Of a stretch of DNA of 64,000 nt, positions 1-11,328 are shown in pieces. The stretch is from positions 526,001 to 590,000 of the forward strand of contig JAKOGI010000146.1 of NCBI GenBank assembly GCA_029747015.1, written 5' to 3'. Numbering within the stretch: the first letter of the stretch is position 1; each line of letters begins with the position of its first letter. Origin of the DNA: Carnegiea gigantea (taxonomy: Eukaryota; Streptophyta; Magnoliopsida; Caryophyllales; Cactaceae). The notes under the pieces are model-generated. The model worked only from the letters and a program-made list of their open reading frames with translations. It did not search any database and was not told the origin of the DNA. The position numbers were made by a program, and so were the translations under genes.

Positions 1-694
1 ACCTCACACAAAACATTATGAATTAAACCATTTCATTCCACCACCATATCAAATTTTAACTTCGAACTACCAAACCTAAACCCTAAATTGCATTTACCCA
101 AATCTTAAAACAAATTAGAGCAATAACCTCACACAAATACCACATTTCAACATAAATATGAATTAACTATGAAATTCTAACAATGTAATGCAAAAATTTA
201 TAGAAATTACAACAAATGTAGTTGAAAAACTTACCTCAAATTGGTTGAAAACAACTAGCAAGAGGGGCGGGGGAGGGCGGCCGGCTGCTAACGACAGTGG
301 GGGAGGGGGCCGGCGGCGGCTCGGTGGCGGCGGCGGTGGTTGGACGGAGCTCCTACTCGATCGCCACTCTCTCTCTCTCAAATTTGTTTCGCATGCGTAG
401 AGTGAAACCAGACCCAAATCTAGTTTTATTTAAACTGGCTGGCGACGGACTGGCGATAGAATTTCCATCGCGAGCCCTATTTTTTTCAAAATTTAAATTT
501 TTTTGGGTTAGGCGACGGAAATTCCGTTGCTAATGGTAAATTATGGCAACGGACACATTTTTCTGTCGCCAAATTTGTCACATAATCTGACATTTTTGTG
601 ACACTGTTTTTCCGTCGCCATGTCCATTGCTAGGTCCATCGTTAAATTAGTCTGTCGCTGAATTCTATTATTATTTTGAACTCTTTTAGTAGTG
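1..694 (-). mobile_element. CACTA (En/Spm) transposon, terminal part only
   Basis: This is the transposase-promoter end of a CACTA element whose body lies outside the window. It is collinear with 14720-15501 of the complete CACTA element nearby: the AT-rich repeats with the CCTAAACCCTAAAT core, the GC-rich tract (here about 260-345), the subterminal GGCGACGGAA/TTCCGTCGCC motifs in both orientations (440-660), and the terminus. On the minus strand the end reads CACTACTAAAAGAGTTC, so the element stops at 694. The 3 bp outside (AAT) are the expected target duplication, but the other copy is not visible. Proline-rich and glycine-rich frames across the GC tract are composition effects, and I do not call them genes. 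Confidence 0.85.
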
Positions 695-1086
695 AATTGA
701 ATCCGCAAGTAGCTAAGTATTATGCAAGAAATCTATTGGGGTACTCTTCTTCAGCTTAGGCATTGATTAAATGCCCATGGTTGAATGTCCATGGTTCACT
801 ATCAAAGTGCTCCTTTAGCCTTAATTTATGAGTTGCATCAAGATGGAAACTTACATCAAATATTGGATGAACAACACTTTTTGGGGGGCCACAAACTGTA
901 ACTCGTTTGCGGATCTGAAAATTGCCATCAAGAAGTGGACTCGCCAGATTTGAAAACTAGAGCACTGTCGACAACAACCTCACTAGCAGCGATGATTTCT
1001 CTAGCAATGGTTGTCGATGGTGGCGCTTCATCCGACATTGGTGGTCAACCGTGGTAGCCCCCTCCCACTTCTATCTCTCTTGGGGG
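695..1086. other. Sequence without recognisable feature
   Basis: Mixed-composition DNA with no convincing reading frame, repeat or RNA gene. It separates the CACTA end from the MITE-like segment. Confidence 0.5.
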
Positions 1087-1300
1087 TTAATTCCTTAAGG
1101 GGTTGGTACTTGATACCCCTCCATGTTGGGGGGCGGGGAGGTTTAAATTCTTGGGGTTTTGGGGGTGGGGGTTGATACCCCCCGGTATCAAGTTCCATTC
1201 CCTACATCTCACACCAAACACAATGGAGTGGAACTTGAAACCTAAGAATTCAAGTGCCCAACCCGGAATTACTCACCCAATAGGCCCTAAAGGAATTCAA
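1087..1300. repeat. Possible MITE, about 214 bp
   Basis: The segment is bounded by imperfect inverted repeats: TTAATTCCTTAAGG at 1087-1100 and CCTAAAGGAATTCAA at 1286-1300. A second inverted pair lies inside, GTACTTGATACC on the left against GGTATCAAGTTCC and GGAACTTGAAACC further in. Small size, inverted ends and no coding capacity fit a miniature inverted-repeat element. I could not define a target duplication or a superfamily. Confidence 0.35.
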
Positions 1301-1474
1301 TCATTTCTTAATTGTTCTTATTCCAAAGGTCAATACTCCGGAAACTACAAATCATTTTCGAAACTATTAGTTTGTGCAATACATTTTACAAAATTATTGT
1401 CGTGTTATCCAGCATACTCAAAGTGCTTTGGTCCCGAATGGGGCTATCCTTTATAATATTTTACCAGCACATGA

Positions 1475-2287
1475 AATCATGAATAAATTTCATCATACGA
1501 AAGCAAAAAAAAGTTATGCGGTTGTCAAACTTGACATGAAAAAAGCCCATGACCGTTTGAATGAGATTTTCTTTTCCAGTGGCTTCGTAGTTTGGGGTTT
1601 CACCACAGTTAGATCAACTGGATTTAAGAACGTGTTTCTATGGTGTCCTATTCTATCTCCATATTTATTTATCCTTTGTATAGGCATTTTGGCATAGAAC
1701 CTTAAGTGCTTAGCCTTAGATCCAAATCTAGTGTTGGTATTAAAATTGGTCTGTAGGCTATAAAAATTCTATGTCTCCTCTTTGCATATGACTATCTTCT
1801 TCTATGTAAACAACTTCTCAGGTCGCTTTTAAGCTAAAAGCCATAATGGATGCCTTCTACCAGCAGTCTGGATGGTTGATGAACTTTCATAAATCTAACA
1901 TTTTATTTTCAAAGAAGACTTTAAGCTTGGACAAGCAAAGGGTTGCAGGGATTTTAGCATCTCTCAAAGTTCATTGCGGGGGGAATACTTGGGTTGTTCT
2001 ATTTTCTAGGGCCGGCCCAATCTTGCTTCCTTCCAAAATCTTCCTACCAAGGCTGATGTAAATTAAGTAATTTAAAAGTGACTGCTTTGTCTAAGATAGG
2101 ATGGACTATTATGATTCAATCCAATCTTGAATCCTTACTGACTATACCATGCAATGTTTGCAGTTATGCACTTCTATTACTCATAACCTTGATCGAATCG
2201 ATCATGAATTCTTTTGGAAAAAAATCTAATATAAAATTTGGATTGGTGCTGGTTGCTTCGGGTAAGGTTTACAGACTTAAAAGTTAG
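1475..2287 (+). pseudogene. LINE reverse transcriptase fragments
   Basis: The first piece (1475-1697) contains VVKLDMKKAHDRLNEIFF, the 'K.D..KA.D' box of plant LINE RTs, and ends in LSPYLFILCIGIL, which matches the box before the catalytic aspartates. The second piece (1846-2061) has SGWLMNFHKSNILFS, the region after the YADD box. The third (2078-2287) continues in another frame with KIGWTIMIQ and a tryptophan/lysine-rich tail. The YADD box itself is not readable. At least two frameshifts separate the pieces, so no protein can be made. The enzyme would have carried out target-primed reverse transcription of the LINE RNA. Confidence 0.8.
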
Positions 2288-3329
2288 GCCGCCTGAGTTT
2301 AAGAAAAATAAGGGGTAATTAATACGACCTTTATTGTGAAACTATCATGGAAATTTCTTACTAGTTTGGATGACTTTGGCGTCAAATAGATGAGAACCAA
2401 ATATGGCTCACTTAAGGCTTTTTTCTCCTTCAAATGACAATAGTCCAACTCTTTGGTTTAGAAATGTATGCTTCGTACTCGTTCATTCATTCAACAAGGT
2501 ATGCGATGACAATTGTGTAATGGCCACCAGATCAATTTTTGCTCTCATGCCTGGTGCCTTAATTCTTGTATAGTACAGTTCCTACGTTTATATCCTAAAG
2601 TCTGAATAATTTGGGCATTAAAGTGTGAGTTTATTTCATTTGGGAAAACTTGGAATGGATCTAAACTCTTATAAATTTTGCCTTCACATATAATTCATCA
2701 AGTGATTGTTGTTCCAATACCATTAATGACCATGGAGGATACATATTGTTAGGGCCTTACTAGGACAGGTGATTTTTTGTTAAATCTACCACTTGGAAAC
2801 CACATGGTAATCTACAATTGAAAATGTCGATTTTGAAATTTAATTAGATACAGAAACTGGATATTATACCTAAGATCAAATTCTTTTTGTAACACTTATG
2901 TCACAATGTTTTACCCTCTAGAGGTAATTTATTATAGTGTGGTATGCAAATACACCTTCTTTGTCTTGCCTGTCTGTCCAACATTGATGATACAGAACAC
3001 CTTTTTCCTTCTTATTCCTTTGGTACCTAGGTTTAGCAATTAGCAGTTTAGCATGATTGGATTTTCCAATCGTCCCTTAATGACCCTAAGGCTACAACTC
3101 GAGATGTTTTACAAGAAATATATCTTTGTAAGGGAGATGATATTTCTCACATTGCAGTACTACTCTGGAGTATCTGGAAAAATCATAATGCTATTACATT
3201 TCAAAATGACCTTTCTAAGCCCTTAGGGTCTCTCATTAGGGCTAAATGTAATTGGATGAAACGGCAACAACGTACCCACTCTTCACATTATTTTTCACAA
3301 GCCCATCCATCACATCCATTTCCTATTCT

Positions 3330-3853
3330 CAAGACCACTCACACAGTAAGGTGGGATATCCTTCCAAGAGGTTTCATCAAAATCAATTTCAACGGCACCT
3401 TTTCTTCATCGGGAGCAACAATAGGATATGTAATGCAAGATTGGCAGGGAGAGAGCTGATCCAAGCAGGTACAAAGTTTATGTATGAGGCGTCCATTCTT
3501 GTACCTAAGGCTACATCTATGCAAGATGGTATTCAAGTAGCGGTACAGGCAAGATTTACTCATGTCCAAATTTAGGGTGATATCTACCTAGTTGTTGAAG
3601 TAGTTTTGGGTATCGTTCATATTCCTTGGCAAAATCAAAAGTTGGTATTTGATATTTGAGCCTGCTTCTACACTTTATGTGTACCTCAATTAAACATATA
3701 TTTTGTGGAGGTAACATGGTAGCTGACTGGATGGTGAAGCTTGGATGTTTGATTAGGTGTACAGCCAACTTCTCTTTATCCCCTTCCCCAGAATTCAGAT
3801 GGATCACTACTGATGATTACTTAGGCAAAATCCTTGAGAGAAGAGTTGTCTAA
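3330..3853 (+). pseudogene. LINE C-terminal RNase H-like domain
   Basis: Three frames together give the RVT_3-type RNase H domain common at the C-terminus of plant L1 ORF2. It starts with VRWDILPRGFIKINFNG (3345-3395), where the first catalytic aspartate of the usual 'NFDG' is replaced by N. Next come IGYVMQDWQGE, a 'GDIYLVVE' segment near 3572, and at the end IKHIFCGGNMVADWMVKLG (3688-3745), which keeps the 'N.VAD' signature. Frameshifts lie near 3455 and 3580-3690. This domain would remove RNA from the cDNA hybrid. It is a dead copy. Confidence 0.8.
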
Positions 3854-3890
3854 TGTTTACTTGTACTTACCTTTCCCCCCCAAAAAAGTG

Positions 3891-6220
3891 TGAATAGTTA
3901 GATGTATGTTGGGGAGAGGCTTTAGAAACTTTAAGTTTAAGTCTGGGCCCTAGAGACAGTGGCTCAATATCCCACCCGATACAATTTGAGTTACAATATA
4001 TGACGTATGTATGGATGGGCATATGTTACCCCTTGAGTTTGGCCAGCTGATCAGGATGGAAGTAACAAAGTACCTCTAAGAGTGTAGACTCCTTGTTTAT
4101 GTAATTAAATTGTTATATATAATTTTATTAAGTAATACCTATGTTCAGAAAAGTATTTTATGCTAAGTTGTTAAGCTTAAGTAAGTTGATTATGATAAAA
4201 TTGATGCTTCTCTGAAGTTTAAGTTCTTCGTTAAATTATGATCTTTATATCGTTTAAACTCTCTTTTAGATTATTATTTGAATATACTTAGTTATTTGAA
4301 AGTCATTCAACCAAACTGCACTACAAAAGTTTTTCTAAAGCAATTATGTATTTTAAGTATTGTTTTGAGAGAGTGAGTTCATTCACCGAGCAGTGGTTTC
4401 TCATCGCCATTATTTTCCTGTTTCTCCCTAGATCAAAAGATGCAATCCAAACCCATGACTATTGTGTGGACCTTGGTGGGAACTATGCTTATACTTTTGG
4501 ATGGGCCATGGATTTGCTTGCTTATGGTTATGACATCTTTGATTATGAATGTAAAGTTATGTAAATGTTTATCTTTTGTAAGGCTTAAGAAAATCAGAAA
4601 ATCTTTGTATATACCAGTCTTGAAGTATAAATGCCCAATTTAGTACAAGTAGTACATATTATGTAAATTTCTTTCTGCTTTTAAATGTTATGCTAAGTGT
4701 ATAAAAAAGGTCAAGTAGGGCTCATCTTTAATAGGGTACAACCCAAGCAAGAGATCCTCACTTTTATTTCTTAAAATCATATTTCAAACTAATTTAAGCA
4801 AATTTCCTAAATAGCCTTCTATTGGGGAAGGTTGTGGCATGTAACTCGACCTAGGTTAATTGGGGGTGTTACAAAATGATCCTCATATTGGATTATATTT
4901 GGTAGTTGTTGACTTATGATAAGAGTGATATGAGGTGTTAAAGTCATGATATATTATTCATTTGAGTTCGAATATAGGACAAAAGTTTATTTTCTAAGGT
5001 GCAGGTACGCATGGGATTATATATATGTTTAATTGTCACTTTGGTTGAGGTTCTTTATACATTGGGAGGGACATATAAATCTCAAGACAAAATTTAAGGC
5101 TGGAGAATACATACAATAATTGTGATATCATATGAGGTGTCTCATATATATGGGCCATATGGCAATAGTATAAGGGAAATTATAGTGTTACTTGATATCA
5201 AGGTAACTGTAAATATGGTAGTCTTACATGCTTATGAGTTAAAACACTTGAGACATTGTCACCATACCGAGTATAATCATGATTGTTTTGATTACTATGT
5301 GATTATAGAATATCTTTATTGGGGCATATAGACCACAAAGTGCATTAAAAAGTACATCATTCGTAAATTTAGGCGGAATATTTAGCTGAGAAGACTCGAA
5401 ATCAAAAGAGAGAAAAATACATAGGTCTCAAGTATAAAATATATTATATGGAGAGGAATACGGAACATATGATAGTTTGGATCGAACTAATAATTGGAGA
5501 TTCATATGATGCATATATTGTTGGGACTTACAACAAGACTATGTTAGAGTGTTTAGCATTAGCACAGTCTCCGGGTTGAAACTTTTTTAAGAGAAGAATG
5601 CTATAACACCTTGAAAACTTATAGTTATTAAAGGTGAAAAAGTCGACATATATACGCATGTAGGGCTCAAAAAGCATCCTTTATGGGTAAAAATGTCTTA
5701 TCCAGGATCTTACAAGTTGGATTAACAAATATGGAATTTACTAACATTTTAGACATCTCTACTAGTGTCAATACCATTGCGTATAGTGACTATTATTTGG
5801 TGTTATAATTAATTAGTGTTTGTATAATAGTATTCTAAATCGAACTACATTGCTAAAATCCTTGTTATAAAAATTAATATTAAATTATAGAAGTGTAGTG
5901 GGCCGAAGCACTAAAATTGTTGGTAGTTTGTGCAAGATATACCAAAGAAGGCCTCGTTTAAGCATGGCATGGATTATTTTAAGGTTGGATTTCCGCACGG
6001 CTGGATTCTTTGTGGGCGTAAACTTTAGGCCGCCGTTCCTGCACCTCAGTCAAGTCAACGATTATTGATTTTCACCGCTCCTCAACTGGTTCTGGTCTTT
6101 CAACCTACACTTTTATCAAGAAGATTCATCCCCTTCCTCCAACCAAACGGTGTCGTGCACTTGTCTATAAATTTGTGTAAAATAAATGTACTAAGGGAGG
6201 TTAATCAATTACCCTGTACT
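3891..6220. other. AT-rich intergenic DNA, no gene seen
   Basis: Short random frames only. A GGGGTGTTACA string near 4864-4874 resembles the 3' end of some plant LTRs, but no matching start or internal sequence was found. The frames at 4346-4564 and 5122-5331 have no recognisable motif, and I treat them as chance. Confidence 0.5.
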
Positions 6221-6223
6221 CTC

Positions 6224-6230
6224 TATAAAT
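6224..6230 (+). promoter_or_regulatory. TATA-like box, orphan promoter candidate
   Basis: TATAAAT lies in a CTCTATAAATACC context, the usual plant core-promoter form. A moderately GC-rich, pyrimidine-rich stretch (6040-6220) precedes it. Downstream is not a gene but an ACCCGAC-rich repeat and a TA microsatellite, so if this was once a promoter it has been cut off from its gene. Sequence alone cannot show activity. Confidence 0.25.
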
Positions 6231-6289
6231 ACCAAAGCTCCTTCGCTTTGCCACACACCATTAGAGTTGAGAATGTTTGACTGGAAATG

Positions 6290-6510
6290 ATAACACGATA
6301 AGAACCCGACTCGAAGTTACTGAGAGAAACCCAAACCCGACCGGCAGGAGTCAATTTCGACCTGAAGTCGACACGATTTAACCGTTTAGTATGGAAACAT
6401 CTTATTTTTCAATTTAAGGCAAATTTAGGCTATTTTCAACACCGATACGAAATTGACCAATTTATTAAATGGGTCAACCCGACCCGACACCATCTCTTAT
6501 TTTTTACCCG
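6290..6510. repeat. ACCCGAC-rich dispersed repeat
   Basis: The stretch carries several copies of AACCCGACTCG, AAACCCGACC and GTCAACCCGACCCGACACC, with 'TTTATTAAATGGGTCAACCC' near 6460. The same wording recurs at 62972-63540, so this is a dispersed repeat family, probably a non-autonomous DNA element or its remnant. Ends are not definable here. Confidence 0.5.
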
Positions 6511-6596
6511 TCTCTTCTCATTGAGCAAAGTTCGGGACAACTTCACGCTCGGAAGCAAGTCAAAGTTCAAATACCATCGTTGTCAACGACCTGTCA

Positions 6597-6599
<3 letters not shown>

Positions 6600-6645
<46 letters not shown>
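6600..6645. repeat. (TA)n microsatellite
   Basis: An uninterrupted run of about 23 TA units. Reading frames crossing it code for Tyr-Ile repeats and are artefacts. Confidence 0.98.
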
Positions 6646-6648
<3 letters not shown>

Positions 6649-7521
6649 TACTTATCATCCTACGCAAGGCATGCGAAAGTTCAAATTGTTTCAATTTCAT
6701 TTAGTAAATTAATCATAAAAATTCAGGTACAATATGATGGCTATGTCTTTTTATTTATGTCATTGTACAAAACTAACGAGTCTAATAAAGTGTGATATAA
6801 AATAATTGTTTTAATTGTTTGCTTACATAACAGTAGAACCCCTCAGCTTTATTATACGTTGATTAACAAAAATAGTGGTTCCTAATTGATGCAACTATGG
6901 ACACACAAATGATCATAATGGAGATTCAGTCTCTTACAGATAAATGTTCTTTCAATGGAACAGTAGTCCAATAATTTTGAGTGTCACCATAAGATAACTA
7001 AATGAGCAAATGTTTTGTTCGGATTGCTAAATGAAATGAATTTAATTGTGCAGTGATTATTTTTACTAAATAATATCATATTGCACTTGGGCCCCTTTGC
7101 TTGCTATTTTTATGTTTTCTATTTTCAGGTTCATGTGAAAAAGGTTGAAGTGTGGGTAGAGATTACACATAAAAGATAATACTATTCATTGTATTATGTA
7201 ATTGTTTATTTCTAACTTTTAGTAATGGCTTTATCCAATCTTTGATTTGGAATAAACTTTATTATCAGTTCACAAGGCTGTCTTCCGTTGCTAAGTTGGT
7301 CAATAATATTGATAAGTATGAGCCAGGTCTCTCCGCTCAAGAGATAGGGCACAAACGTCCACTTCTAATCTTCTGCGTAAACAAGATAATTTTTCAATGT
7401 TACTGATGAAAGTAAGTATTCGAAAATGTTGGTACGTTATAGGGAGGCAGCAACTTTGGCACCATAAAGCTCACCGAAGGATGCTAATCTTCGATTAGAT
7501 TTTGTTGTCTGTTAATGACCC
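6646..7521. other. Intergenic DNA left of the CACTA insertion
   Basis: AT-rich DNA with no convincing frame. It ends at the TTA target site of the CACTA element, so it was once continuous with 15505 onward. Confidence 0.5.
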
Positions 7522-7524
7522 TTA

Positions 7525-7870
7525 CACTACAAGAAAAACACCAAATAAAGATGGAATCAGTGACGGAACACGGTTAATCAGCGATGGAATTTTAACATCA
7601 GCCACGGCATACAGCTGTCGAATTTTCGCTCGTCGCTGAGTACCTGGCGATGGAATTGTAAAATTCCGTCGTCATTGGCGACAGATTCAGCAACAGAAAT
7701 TGCGACATACTTTTTTTGGCGGGGCAAATTGGCGGGGCAGGAGTGGCGACAGAATGGACTATCCGTCGCCATCAGAGACGGAATCAGCGATGGAAATTCC
7801 ATCGCTGACGGCGACGGATGGTTCATTCCATCGCCACCCTTGCCCCCCAAAATTTTTTTTCCTCAATCCG
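7525..7870. repeat. CACTA left terminal and subterminal repeat region
   Basis: Terminal CACTACAAGAAAAA is followed by repeated GATGGAAT, GACGGAA, GGCGACAGA and TTCCGTCG words in both orientations. Similar words fill the right subterminal region. In En/Spm such arrays are the binding sites of TnpA. Confidence 0.85.
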
Positions 7871-8402
7871 TTGCTGAGTTTTTCATTTTTTAAAAATAAA
7901 ATTGCTTGTTTTTGATCATATCCGTACATACATTTGCAAGAAATTTACAGGATCTTCACACTCAATTAACATCCAATGGCTTCGAATATGATTTCATTCG
8001 AAGTGTTCTCAACAATTTCAATCCACACAAAGGTGGAATATCACATCCAACGCAACACTTCTAATCAAGGGTTTTCAATTCACAAATCATATGTTCCAAG
8101 CAAAGTCTCTACATATCACAAACCACAAATCCAAACAAACCAGAAGTTGTCAGCAATTGAGAATGAAGTTATATATATGTTTGCAGAGGAGAGAGAAGCA
8201 AGCGCCAAATGAGAGGGGAGTGAAATAAGCACTGTGGGGAGGGGAGTGAAATAAGCAGAAATAGGAGGAGAAGCAAGCAGCAAGAGATGTACTTCATAAT
8301 GAACCAAGCAGAAGCGCTACCAGCTGAAGGAAAACTGTAACTAACTCACTCACCAAGGTGAAGATCATCCTCTTCCTCTACCTCACCCTCTTCCTCATTA
8401 TG

Positions 8403-10291
8403 TTACGAGTGATGAGTAAATGGTGGCTGAAATCCCGAGCCAGACGCCTGTTGCATTTGAAAGAAAGCTTGGAGGTGCTGATCGATGCTCATCATTTGTT
8501 GGCTCAGTTGTTGGTTGCTTTGGATGAGCAATTTGTTGGATTCCTCCAGTTGCTTACATTTCTCCATAAGCAACCGGTAGCTTTCAGCTTGTGAAGTTAG
8601 CTCATCCCCCAAGTTGGTTACTACACCCCTTGAGTCATTGAGCTCTTGTTGTGATGATGTAGAAATGGTATCTGCTGACAGGCATTTCAGTGAAATACGC
8701 ATTAGTATTGCAATTAAGTAAATTCAATGTATAACTATATTCGTTGAAACTTTAATATGAAAACTGTACCGTATCTTTGACTAGGACTGAACTAATCGGA
8801 TTCCCTTATCTTGACAGCCTCGTCACCAATGCCATAAATACGACCCTTCTTGTTCTTAAACCTCTTCACCCACAACTCATTTGGGTTTGAAAATGGCTGA
8901 TTTGGATCTTGAGACGTGCCATCCCCAATCCCTTGAGAGTTGATAACATTTTGAAAATCACATTCAAAGGATTCCTATAATACCACAACATGCGCAGGAA
9001 ATCATGTATACTACAATTCCTGAAAATAAAGTATACAAGTTCATGTTGAGCTACCAATGAAGATTGAGAATAGCTAGTTGCTTACATATGTTTGTTGTGA
9101 TTTCTTGTCAACCCAAGGGGCATCTTCTTTACCATGGAGTTTATGAGTGCGACTGAATAATTCAACAATAGTGGGCTCCGTCCCAAGTTGTTCCCTCTAT
9201 ATACGTGCCAGAAAGAATGATGTCAAGTACAACACAAAATATAATATTAAACTTAAACAAATACATAGCAAACATTAATTCATTTACCATATGCCGCCTA
9301 TGCTCATACATAGGGATCGAGCCACAGGTGTGGAGAGATGGGTCACCACTTTCTGGAGTTCTCAGTCGGTTCTTCTGGGCTGTTTCACGCAATTTCTTGT
9401 AATGTTCATTCGCCTAGTGCTGTTGGAGTCCTTCCCATTGAGCATCACCGAGCCAAACAGGCTTCTTGTTATGCTTCGTTGCTTTGCTAAAGAAGACTCT
9501 CAAGCGTGCATTGCCTCGGCTTTTAAAATTCCTTCTTATACGGTCCTCATGGACCGGATCTCAAGTAAACCACTTCTATAATTATGAAAACAAAAAACAC
9601 ATCAAATAATACATTAGAAATTTATTACGTTCACAGAAACTGTTAATACGAAGTCACTGTAGTTACTTTGAACTCTCTAAATCACAAATCTCGCATTGGT
9701 TTGTGCACTTTGCTCCAACTAGGCCAAACTCCGTCAAATTTGCTTTGAAATATGAGCGAAATCCTACTAACAGCACCATCGTTGGGAAGAAACCTAATTG
9801 AACATAACACATCAAATTGATTACTTGTTATGCAAAATTCATGTAGTACTTCATAAGATATAACAAATGAAGACTTACCCGTTACCATCTGGCTCAATCC
9901 AAGTCTTAGCTCGAGTGCTCCCATGACTGGATTGTGCTTCACTTTTACCACTTGCAATGTTCTCTTGGGATTGGTTTGTGTTAGGGTGAGCAGGTTGGGG
10001 AGTAGGCTGCACAGTGTGAATAACATGAGGGTTTGGAGGAATATTGTAGGCAAATTGGCCGTACATGGTGGTTTGATTGGGAATGTATGAGGTCTGATAA
10101 TGGAAAGCCCCAAATGGGGCAGGCATACCTAGTATGTAAGGAGACATTATGGCTCCTGCCTGAACTGGTATATGAGGTACCAGGGGGGAAGATGGATCAA
10201 TTTCCATTTCGTTCGGATCTATGGCAGAGCTCCTACGCCCTCGTCCTGTACCTCGAGGGGAGGACTTACCTCAACGAGAACTTGAATCCAT
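8403..10291 (-). pseudogene. CACTA TnpA-like gene with Transposase_24-type domain, multi-exon
   Basis: The frame can be followed across introns with GT-AG borders. Approximate exons on the minus strand are 10291-9879, 9793-9667, 9575-9288, 9196-9086, 8974-~8770 and ~8702-8403. Exon 1 begins MDSSSR, then a TGA, then a GRGRRSS basic patch and a Pro/Gln/His-rich segment. Exon 3 has the family core: NARLRVFFSKATKHNKKPVW, then KNRLRTPESGDPSLHTCGS. Exon 4 has EPTIVELFSRTHK, exon 5 KGRIYGIGDEAVK, and the last exon a coiled coil (LLMEKCKQLEESNKLLIQSN). This matches plant Transposase_24 (Ptta/En/Spm) proteins, which bind subterminal repeats. In-frame stops occur in exon 1, exon 2, twice in exon 3 (WFT-stop and QQH-stop) and in exon 5, so the gene is dead. 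Exon 1 was read without a gap into exon 2 (DGNG/FLPNDGAVSR). Confidence 0.85.
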
Positions 10292-10779
10292 ACCTGAAAT
10301 AGGTGACAACAAAGCCAAGTACAAATATATAATGATTGTACACATAAACCGTTTTCCTCATATGTCATAATAGGTACGTAGGTTGCACATATTTTGCAAA
10401 GCTCATTCATATAATATAAGTAAAGTCACAACCAATTGTTTGACATGCAAAGTACTCAAATACATAAGAATTCATAACCACTCAATCATCTGTATCCTCA
10501 TCATCATCAATGTCATCGTCGTCATCATCATACAAATGCAAATTTTCTTCAGCTTCATCTGTTTCATTACCGTCATCCCACTCCCCCTCTTCATCACCCT
10601 CATCATTCTCTACCTCATCTATATCGTCATTACCCTGAATGAATGAAAACCCTATTTCATCATTAACCTCTTCCAGTGGTGCACTTTCATCCACTAATGA
10701 TGCAGGGATGGCGTCATTCACAAGTTCGACGATAGTCGTTATGTCCGTTTGTTGGTACGCAATAGGTAGAGTGTACTAT

Positions 10780-11262
10780 TGATCCACTCTCGCCCTTCGT
10801 TTGGTTGGTATGACAACAAGCTAATTGGTCCTATCCCTTGAGCGATCTGCATGTGGCATGAAGTATACTTGTGATGCGGTGTTTAAGAAGATAACTGGGC
10901 TGTACTTTCAGTACCTTCTTGTACGGTGGACCTCAATAAGGTTGCTTAATTTATGAGATCGTGTCCTATGATTCAATGTGGGGTCGAACCACTCACAACT
11001 GAAGAGCACACATCGTTTAAGTGGTTCACCTATGTACTTAATTTGGGCAATATCCTTCAGTACTCCATAATAATCATTCTCAATATCGCCTTCTCTAGTG
11101 CCACAAACACCAACACCATAATTATATGCTCTCTTCCCGACGCTTCGAGCGTCTGTGTGGAATTTGAATCCATTTACTCTATATGTCGTTTACGTCGACA
11201 CATACCGCTTTGGCTTCACAGCCAATTGGCTCAAGTAGCAATGTTTGTCGGTCTCGAATAGT
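10780..11262 (-). pseudogene. DUF4216-like domain of TNP2 with internal stops
   Basis: Minus-strand translation from 11262 gives FETDKHCYLSQLAVKPKRYV, a TAA three codons later, TYRVNGFKFHTDARSVGKRA, a GVGVCGTREGDIENDYYGVL segment, then RCVLFSCEWFDPTLNHRTRS and a TGA after RTRRY. The pattern 'YYGVL...I..IKY.G..L..CVLF.C.WFD' is that of the DUF4216 domain found only in CACTA transposases. Two in-frame stops show that the gene is inactive. Confidence 0.85.
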
Positions 11263-11328
11263 TGAATATAATGCACCTAAGGTGACATAACATGTGGTTT
11301 TAATTAATACAATGCACCTAATTAACTA

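Larger units (their letters stand above)
1440..3890 (+). mobile_element. Decayed L1-like LINE (non-LTR retrotransposon), 5' truncated
   Basis: Plus-strand fragments occur in L1-type plant LINE order: reverse transcriptase from about 1475, the distal ORF2 region 1846-2290, an unreadable zinc-finger interval, and a C-terminal RNase H-like domain at 3340-3850. The homology ends at a run of C then A (about 3876-3887), which would suit a LINE 3' end. Endonuclease and ORF1 are absent, so the copy is 5' truncated, as is usual for this class. There are several frameshifts and stops. I could not identify target duplications. Confidence 0.8.

Noticed and set aside
163..533. Proline-rich and glycine-rich frames on both strands
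   Set aside because: They arise from the GC-rich tract of the CACTA end and are not shared as proteins with the second copy.
4346..4643. Hydrophobic frames that could suggest a membrane protein
   Set aside because: Two overlapping frames with AT-driven composition, no motif and no nearby promoter or splice context.
4860..4876. GGGGTGTTACA as the end of a solo LTR
   Set aside because: No matching TGTAA start, target duplication or LTR-like body could be found upstream.
6521..6795. Frames with poly Tyr-Ile
   Set aside because: Translation of the (TA)n microsatellite.
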